Shown: positions 54,986-64,000 of the stretch, piece by piece
How the letters are laid out: the number at the start of each line of letters is the position of its first letter
How positions within the stretch are numbered: position 1 is the first letter of the stretch
From: Steroidobacter agaridevorans
Lineage (GTDB): Bacteria > Pseudomonadota > Gammaproteobacteria > Steroidobacterales > Steroidobacteraceae
Length of the DNA: 64,000 nt
Direction of reading: 5' to 3'
Assembly: GCF_009932555.1 (NCBI RefSeq)
Contig: NZ_BLJO01000001.1
Coordinates: 1,221,897-1,285,896 of the forward strand
The notes under the pieces: model-generated
The model's database searches: none
Told to the model about the DNA's origin: nothing
Seen by the model: only the letters and a program-made list of their open reading frames with translations
Made by a program: the position numbers and the translations under genes

Positions 54986-57900
54986 GTGAAAATGGCGACC
55001 CTGGCGCTGGATAACAACAACATCGGACCGGGTCTGCCCGTGAGTGAACTGACGTTACAAGTCTTGGGCTCGTTTCATGTCCGCGACGCGAGCGGCGGCG
55101 AGGTCCGCATTGCCTCCCGCAAAGGCCGCGCCCTGCTTGCCTACCTGGCCTTGCGGCCGGGCGAATCTCACAGCCGCGACCGGCTCGCCAATCTGCTTTG
55201 GGAAGATGCCGACGAGGAACTGGCCCGCACCAGCCTGCGCCAGGCCCTTGCCGCGCTAAGAAAAGCTTTGCCGACCGGCGCGCAGGCGGCATTGCTCGCC
55301 GACACCGAATCGGTGGGCGTCGATGCCGGGTTGTTACAAAGTGACATCGGCGCCTTTCGCACCTCCCTCCTCGCCGGCACGCGCACTTCGTTGCAGGACG
55401 CGATCAGTCAGTACCGCGGCGATTTGTTAGATGGCTTCGACGCGCGCTCGACCGCCTTCGATGAATGGCTGAGCACCGAGCGCGGCGCCTTACGCAAACA
55501 AATGAGCGAAGCCCTGCAGCGCCTCACCGATCTGTGCATGGCTGCAGAAGATAACGACGGAGCGTTGACTGCATGCGTCAAGCTCGTGTCTTTGGAGCCG
55601 CTCAACGAAGCAGCACACCGTCGGATCATGGAGCTGCAGGCGAAGCGCAACTCCTACGCCGAGGCGCTTCGACAGTACCGCGTGTGCCGCGATGTCTTGC
55701 GACGTGAACTGGATGTGTCACCCGAAGCGGCCACCGAGCATTTGTATCGGGAGTTGATGCGCAAACGTCGTGCGGCCGTCGCCGAGCCGGTCGAGGGTGA
55801 ATCTTTCAGCCACGATCCAATCGATGCGACACCGGCGCCCGCTGCACGCCAGGAGTTGCGAGCGAGCCTGCGCGACGCGACGATCTTTGTTGCACGCCTC
55901 GAAGGCTTGTTGGAAACCGAGGCGCGACTCGATCCCGAAGAGGCGCACTTGCTCTCGAACGAGTTTCAACGTCGCGTACAGAGCGCGGCTCAGGAATTCG
56001 GCGGACTCACGGACCGTCGCGTCGGCTCGAATGTCATGGCCGTCTTCGGCATTCCCCATTCCTATGGCAACGAAGCCGAACGCGCCGCCCGCGCCGCACT
56101 GATGTTACGAGACATGGTGAATGCGAAACCGTGGCCCGTCGCCAGTACACTGGCGCTACGCATCGGCATCGCTCAGGGGCAGATCCTCTGCGGCGGTGAA
56201 GTGTTTCCCTTGAGCGGACGACCGACCCACGAAGCGCACACGCTTGCAGCCCAGGCGCAGGACGGCGAAGTATTGATTTCGGAAGATATCCGCCAATCGC
56301 TGGGTGAGCGCGTCAGCACTCAGCGCGTCGGCGCGGCGTTACAGGCGCATTCCGAACCTGTCAGTGCCTGGTCGCTGAATGCCATCGGCGTCGATGTCGG
56401 CACAACGGCTCAGCCGTTCGTCGGGCGCCGTCCTGAACTGGCAATGATTCTCGCGTCGCTGGATCGTTGCATGTCGAGTCGACACGGCCGCGCCATCGTG
56501 GTGCGGGGTGAAGCGGGTATTGGCAAGACGCGACTGGTCGATGCAGTACACGATGCTGCCATCGAGCGCGGCGTCGGCGTTCACTCGGCACAGATATTCG
56601 ACTTCGGTCAGTCTCCCGGTCGGCGTCCGATCACGACACTTGCGCTGAGTCTGCTCGGCATCCGTCCGGACGCGCCCGCAGCCGAACGCAAATCCGCCGT
56701 GCAACGAATGGCGGCGCTGAGGGGCGGCGGCATCGATCAGATCATTTTTCTCAGCGACCTGATCGATGCGCCACTGGAGCCGGAACTGGCGGCGCTGGAA
56801 AAGGCGATGGAAATTGCCACTCGTCAGCGCGGCCGGACGCTTGCGCTCGCGCAAATCATCGAAGCGGCCGCGCAGCGCTCGCCGCAACTGCTGATCGTTG
56901 AAGACGTGCATTGGGCGGACACCGACGAGCTGGCGCGGCTCGGCGAGATTGCGGCCGTGGTCGCGAATTGTCAGATCCTGTTCATCATGACGACGCGTCC
57001 CGAAGGCGATCCGATCAGCGCAAGCTGGCGCGCTCGAGCACGCGGCTGCCCGGTGACGACCGTGGATCTCGCACCGCTCGCCGAAGACGAAGCGCAGGAA
57101 CTGGCGGCGCACTACCCCGAGCTGTCGAGCGAAACGATTCAGGAATGCATCGTGCGCGCGGAAGGTTATCCATTGTTTCTGGATCAGCTGCTGCGGGCGG
57201 CGAGCGCCGGGCAACATACATTGCCCGGATCGGTGCGCTCGTTGGTGCTCTCGCGTGCCGACAGTTTGTCGGCGCAAGACCATCGGGCCCTGGAAGCCGC
57301 GGCGGTGCTGGGTCAGCGCACCGAACTGGCGACCGTCCGTCGCATGCTCGAAGACGACAGCTACGAGCCGGAAAAGCTCGTCGCCACCACACTGGTTCGC
57401 AGCGACGGCGTCGAGCTGGAGTTCGCGCACGCACTGTTTCGTGACGCAATCTATGAGTCGACGTTGAAGTCGCATCGACGCGCATTGCATCGTGTTGCGG
57501 CGGATTGGTATGCGACGCGCGATCTGTCGTTGCACGCCGAACATCTTGCTGCTGCCGACGACGATGGCGCCGCCGAGGCTTACATCAAAGCTGCCGAATC
57601 CGAACGCACGGCGCTTCGTTACGAAAGCGCGCTCAACCTGGCGAACAAGGCGAGCGCCGTCGCGCGTGAGCCGATGATGCTGCATCGGACCAGCGTGCTG
57701 CTCGGTGAACTGCTGTTGCACCTGGGCCGTACTCACGATGCACTGGCGGCGTATCGCGAAGCATTGGACTTCTCGATCGATCAGAGCGGTCATGGCAGCG
57801 CCTGGTTTGGCATCGCCTCGACACTGCGCGTGATGGATCGTCATGAAGAGGCGCTCGATGCATTGGAGCGCGCGCAGAGTCTGTTTGCCGAAACGGCAGA

Positions 57901-58918
57901 TGCGCAGACTCGCGCCCGCATGAGCACCCTGCACGGCAACCTTTGCTTCCCGCTCGGACGTTTCGACGACTGTTTGCGCGCTCATCAGCAAGCGTACGAG
58001 TACGCGCAACAAGCCAACTCCCCGCTCGAACTGGCCCGCGCCTTGGGTGGGCTCGGCGATGCCTATTATCAGCGCGGCAGTTTGCTGACAGCACGCAAAC
58101 ATTTCGTGCAATGTGTAAAGGAAGCGCGAGAGCACGGCTTGATCGGCGTGTTGCTCGCGAACCTGCCCATGGTCGGCATCACCCAGGTGTATTGCGGCGA
58201 AGTCGCTGCCGGCCGCGAGAGCCTGCAGGAATGCCTGGAGATCGCACGTCGCGTCGGCGATCTGCGCAGCGAGTTGATTTCGGTGTTGTGCCTGACCTCC
58301 GGTTTGATCCTGCAGGGTAAGGCCGACGAGCGCAGCAAGCTGGCCAGACAAGCATTGCAGCTGGCGAAACAATTGGGCGCGCGTCGCTTTCATGCCGAGT
58401 GCCTGGGCATTCTTGCCAGCTGCATGACTCATCCGGAAAGTCGCGACGAAGGATTGCGACTGGTCGAGGAAGGCCTGCAGCTCAGCCGCGAGATGGGCAT
58501 GTCGTACTGCGGCGCTTCGCTGCTCGGAATATTGGCGCGGCTGACGCCAGATCCGGCGCAACGTGCGGCGGCGCTGGCCGAAGGAGAAGCCGTGCTGGCC
58601 TCAGGCTGTGTCAGCCACAGCTATTTCGAGTTCTACCATCACGCGATGGAAGTGAGCATCGAGCAAAGCGCCTGGCCGGCCGCACGCCGTTACGCCAACG
58701 ATCTCGCCGTGTACACCGCCATCGAGCCGCTGGCGCCCACGAGTTTGCAGAGCGCGCGGGCAAGATTGTTGGCCGACGTGGGCGAAAACATCATCACGCC
58801 GCAAACACTTCCGGAGCTGGAGACAATGAAACAGCGTTGCCGCCAGATGGAAGCGGTGGCGCTCATCCCGGCCATCGACGCAGCGATCGCGCTGGTCGAT
58901 CGAGCGCCTACCGCCTGA
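54986..58918 (+). CDS. Giant SARP-type regulator: winged helix, BTAD, degenerate cyclase fold, AAA ATPase, TPR
   Basis: A 1,310-residue multidomain regulator. Residues about 22-115 form an OmpR-type winged helix (LTLQVLGSFHVRDASGGEVR; GRALLAYLALRPGESHSRDRLANLLW). Residues about 118-262 form the BTAD domain of SARP activators (LDGFDARSTAFDEWLSTER; YAEALRQYRVCRDVLRRELD). Residues about 295-450 look like a class III nucleotide cyclase fold, but the first metal-binding aspartate position reads ARLEG, so it should be inactive. Residues about 466-750 form an AAA/NACHT-like ATPase (PFVGRRPELAMI; Walker A GEAGIGKTRL near 508-517; Walker B LLIVEDVHWADTDEL near 635-649). The rest is TPR. The start is GTG at 54986 or ATG at 54992. 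Such proteins integrate a signal through TPR and AAA parts and activate adjacent genes, here probably the TTC38 gene. Confidence 0.85.
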   Translation: MKMATLALDNNNIGPGLPVSELTLQVLGSFHVRDASGGEVRIASRKGRALLAYLALRPGESHSRDRLANLLWEDADEELARTSLRQALAALRKALPTGAQAALLADTESVGVDAGLLQSDIGAFRTSLLAGTRTSLQDAISQYRGDLLDGFDARSTAFDEWLSTERGALRKQMSEALQRLTDLCMAAEDNDGALTACVKLVSLEPLNEAAHRRIMELQAKRNSYAEALRQYRVCRDVLRRELDVSPEAATEHLYRELMRKRRAAVAEPVEGESFSHDPIDATPAPAARQELRASLRDATIFVARLEGLLETEARLDPEEAHLLSNEFQRRVQSAAQEFGGLTDRRVGSNVMAVFGIPHSYGNEAERAARAALMLRDMVNAKPWPVASTLALRIGIAQGQILCGGEVFPLSGRPTHEAHTLAAQAQDGEVLISEDIRQSLGERVSTQRVGAALQAHSEPVSAWSLNAIGVDVGTTAQPFVGRRPELAMILASLDRCMSSRHGRAIVVRGEAGIGKTRLVDAVHDAAIERGVGVHSAQIFDFGQSPGRRPITTLALSLLGIRPDAPAAERKSAVQRMAALRGGGIDQIIFLSDLIDAPLEPELAALEKAMEIATRQRGRTLALAQIIEAAAQRSPQLLIVEDVHWADTDELARLGEIAAVVANCQILFIMTTRPEGDPISASWRARARGCPVTTVDLAPLAEDEAQELAAHYPELSSETIQECIVRAEGYPLFLDQLLRAASAGQHTLPGSVRSLVLSRADSLSAQDHRALEAAAVLGQRTELATVRRMLEDDSYEPEKLVATTLVRSDGVELEFAHALFRDAIYESTLKSHRRALHRVAADWYATRDLSLHAEHLAAADDDGAAEAYIKAAESERTALRYESALNLANKASAVAREPMMLHRTSVLLGELLLHLGRTHDALAAYREALDFSIDQSGHGSAWFGIASTLRVMDRHEEALDALERAQSLFAETADAQTRARMSTLHGNLCFPLGRFDDCLRAHQQAYEYAQQANSPLELARALGGLGDAYYQRGSLLTARKHFVQCVKEAREHGLIGVLLANLPMVGITQVYCGEVAAGRESLQECLEIARRVGDLRSELISVLCLTSGLILQGKADERSKLARQALQLAKQLGARRFHAECLGILASCMTHPESRDEGLRLVEEGLQLSREMGMSYCGASLLGILARLTPDPAQRAAALAEGEAVLASGCVSHSYFEFYHHAMEVSIEQSAWPAARRYANDLAVYTAIEPLAPTSLQSARARLLADVGENIITPQTLPELETMKQRCRQMEAVALIPAIDAAIALVDRAPTA

Positions 58919-58944
58919 AAAAGGCCCTCCTAAGAGGGCCCTTT
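58917..58944. terminator. Bidirectional terminator between SARP regulator and scoB
   Basis: Hairpin ggccctc (58923-58929) and gagggcc (58934-58940) with loop ctaa. Five A at 58918-58922 give a U-run for the leftward scoB transcript; ctttgg on the right is a weaker U-run for the rightward regulator. Confidence 0.85.
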
Positions 58945-58947
58945 GGC

Positions 58948-59583
58948 TTACGACTGATACGGCGCGCCCGTCTTCGCCTTCACTTCCTCGGCCGTTACGC
59001 CCGGCGCGAGTTCGATGAGCTTGAACGGCGATTTGCGATCCGGGCGCGCGAACACCGCGAGCTCCGTGATCAGCATGTCGACGACGCCCGCGCCGGTCAG
59101 CGGCAGATCGCACTTCTGCTTGAACTTCGGCGAGCCGTCCTTCGACGTGTGCTCCATCACGACCACGACGCGCTTCACGCCGGCGACCAGGTCCATGGCG
59201 CCGCCCATGCCCTTCACCATCTTGCCGGGCACCATCCAGTTCGCGAGATCGCCAGTCGCGGACACTTCCATGCCGCCGAGAATCGACAGGTCGATGTGAC
59301 CGCCGCGGATCATTCCGAAGCTGTCGGCCGAAGAGAAATACGAGGAGATCGGCAGCTCGGTGATCGTCTGCTTGCCGGCATTGATCAGGTCGGGATCCTC
59401 TTCGCCTTCGAACGGGAACGGCCCCATGCCGAGCATGCCGTTCTCCGACTGCAGCACCACTTTCATTCCTTCCGGAATGTAGTTGGCCACCAGCGTCGGA
59501 ATGCCGATGCCGAGATTCACATAGAAGCCGTCTTTGAGTTCACGGGCCGCGCGGGCGGCCATTTGATCGCGAGTCCAGGGCAT
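58948..59583 (-). CDS. scoB: 3-oxoacid (succinyl-CoA:acetoacetate) CoA-transferase subunit B
   Basis: Beta subunit of 211 residues. The catalytic Glu47 is in [13 protein letters not shown]-terminal [20 protein letters not shown] and [15 protein letters not shown] are family hallmarks. It transfers CoA from succinyl-CoA to acetoacetate. It lies 41 bases downstream of scoA in a two-gene operon, with a terminator just after its stop. With AacS this gives two ways to activate acetoacetate, both leading to the thiolase in this window. Confidence 0.93.
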   Translation of the reverse strand: MPWTRDQMAARAARELKDGFYVNLGIGIPTLVANYIPEGMKVVLQSENGMLGMGPFPFEGEEDPDLINAGKQTITELPISSYFSSADSFGMIRGGHIDLSILGGMEVSATGDLANWMVPGKMVKGMGGAMDLVAGVKRVVVVMEHTSKDGSPKFKQKCDLPLTGAGVVDMLITELAVFARPDRKSPFKLIELAPGVTAEEVKAKTGAPYQS

Positions 59584-59624
59584 ATGAGTAACCTATGAAT
59601 TGCAGTGAGTGGGTGGCCAAGGCG

Positions 59625-60341
59625 TCAGGCGGCGGCGCGCTTGCGGACCGTGCGCTGCTCGATGCGCTTGACGTAGTCCGTGCCCTTGACGATTCGCTGC
59701 ACGAAGATGCCCGGCGTGTGGATCTGATCGGGATCCAGCGTGCCCGCCTCGACCAGCTCTTCCACTTCAGCAATGGTGACGCGGCCGGCACTCGCCATCA
59801 TCGGATTGAAGTTGCGCGCGGTCTTGCGATAGATGAGATTGCCTTCGGTATCGCCCTTCCACGCCTTCACGATGGACAGGTCCGCGGTCAGGCCCGTCTC
59901 CAGAATGTATGTATCGCCGTTGACGACGCGCGACTCCTTGCCTTCGGCGACCAGCGTGCCGGCGCCGGTGCGCGTATAGAAACCGAAGATGCCCGCGCCG
60001 CCGGCGCGAATGCGTTCCGCCAGCGTGCCCTGCGGATTGAATTCCAGCTCCAGCTCGCCGGCGAGATACTGCCGCTCGAATTCCTTGTTCTCGCCGACGT
60101 AGGAAGAAATCATTTTCTTGATCTGACGGGTCTTGAGCAGCATGCCCAAGCCAAAGTCATCGACGCCGGCGTTGTTGGAAACGACGGTCAAATCCTTCGC
60201 GCCCGAGTCGCGCAACGCCAGGATCAGGTTCTCCGGAATGCCGCACAGGCCGAAGCCGCCGGACATGACGGTGAGCCCGTCGCGCACCACCCCCTCGAGA
60301 GCCGCGCGGGCGCTCGGATACACCTTCGATGCATTTGTCAT
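59625..60341 (-). CDS. scoA: 3-oxoacid CoA-transferase subunit A
   Basis: Alpha subunit of 238 residues from the ATG at 60341, chosen because [14 protein letters not shown] is the expected N-terminus. Glycine-rich loop [14 protein letters not shown] near 26-39, [19 protein letters not shown] near 74-92, then [18 protein letters not shown] and GFYTRTG. It forms a heterotetramer with ScoB for succinyl-CoA:acetoacetate CoA transfer. It is first in the operon; metH lies upstream on the same strand, 193 bases away. Confidence 0.92.
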   Translation of the reverse strand: MTNASKVYPSARAALEGVVRDGLTVMSGGFGLCGIPENLILALRDSGAKDLTVVSNNAGVDDFGLGMLLKTRQIKKMISSYVGENKEFERQYLAGELELEFNPQGTLAERIRAGGAGIFGFYTRTGAGTLVAEGKESRVVNGDTYILETGLTADLSIVKAWKGDTEGNLIYRKTARNFNPMMASAGRVTIAEVEELVEAGTLDPDQIHTPGIFVQRIVKGTDYVKRIEQRTVRKRAAA

Positions 60342-60497
60342 AGAAATAGCTCGAGCCAGCGTTGAAACGGACGGGCATTGTACCTGCCGCTTTGACGCAC
60401 AGCACTGCTCTGCAGACTTGATGCACCGTCGGCGACTGCGAAAGGCGACCGAAGGCTGATTTTTGCGATGGAACGGCACGTTGGCCCAATTCCACCG

Positions 60498-60521
60498 CCG
60501 GCCCGGCGAATGCCGGGCCGG
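60498..60521. terminator. GC-rich hairpin after metH
   Basis: Perfect 10-bp stem (60498-60507 with 60512-60521) and 4-base loop lies just past the metH stop. No U-run follows on the minus strand, so it may act as an mRNA 3' stabiliser or a weak terminator. Confidence 0.5.
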
Positions 60522-60534
60522 TGGGTCAGGCGAG

Positions 60535-64000
<3,466 letters not shown>

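Noticed and set aside
56339-58561. 740-codon minus-strand frame opposite the SARP regulator
   Set aside because: Antisense to AAA and TPR parts with clear Walker motifs; no start signal.

Overview
The window is a 64 kb chromosomal stretch with very high coding density and high GC. Gene content points to an aerobic, heterotrophic, Gram-negative proteobacterium. A gammaproteobacterium near Steroidobacter or the Xanthomonadales is my best inference, from the family mix (tandem TolB-amidohydrolases, leucine dehydrogenase, FdxA, XerD, ZapE, malate synthase G); no rRNA or other marker settles it. I saw no tRNA, rRNA, CRISPR array, phage or insertion sequence, and no stretch above 300 bases without a gene.

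Region 1 (1-18.4 kb) is accessory and envelope-oriented. It has two ATPases of a glycerol-type ABC importer (glpT is cut by the window edge). A transmembrane protein fusing a dead kinase fold to a TonB-like C-terminus through 26-residue repeats follows. Next are a heavy-metal RND efflux operon (small His-rich protein, czcC, czcB, czcA), an ExoD-family protein, an MFS carrier divergent from a flavin monooxygenase, a leftward run of cupredoxin-like protein, outer-membrane protein and hybrid histidine kinase, and a LysR DNA-binding domain without effector domain.

Region 2 (18.4-35.3 kb) is catabolic: two tandem secreted TolB-propeller/amidohydrolases of about 1,090 residues, a small Dabb protein, glcDEF (glycolate to glyoxylate) facing glcB (glyoxylate plus acetyl-CoA to malate), and iorAB (arylpyruvate oxidation).

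Region 3 (35.4-44.8 kb) is mixed housekeeping: Nudix hydrolase, ferredoxin FdxA, DsbC, XerD, a PlsC-type acyltransferase, leucine dehydrogenase and acetyl-CoA acetyltransferase, then a truncated PAS protein, a secreted unknown and a GntR/FadR-type regulator. Several non-coding repeats and palindromes lie here.

Region 4 (44.9-52.3 kb) runs rightward and is the core of a leucine/isoleucine and acyl-CoA breakdown set: isovaleryl-CoA dehydrogenase, LiuC-type hydratase, two short-chain dehydrogenases, ETF:quinone oxidoreductase and acetoacetyl-CoA synthetase. With leucine dehydrogenase, thiolase and the 3-oxoacid CoA-transferase (scoAB, 59-60.3 kb) this gives most steps from leucine to acetyl-CoA; branched-chain keto-acid dehydrogenase, methylcrotonyl-CoA carboxylase and HMG-CoA lyase are not here.

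Region 5 (52.3-64 kb) holds zapE, a TTC38-family TPR protein divergent from a giant SARP-type regulator (winged helix, BTAD, degenerate cyclase fold, AAA ATPase, TPR), scoAB, and metH running off the right edge. The SARP/TTC38 pair and the pseudokinase-TonB fusion are the least explained elements.
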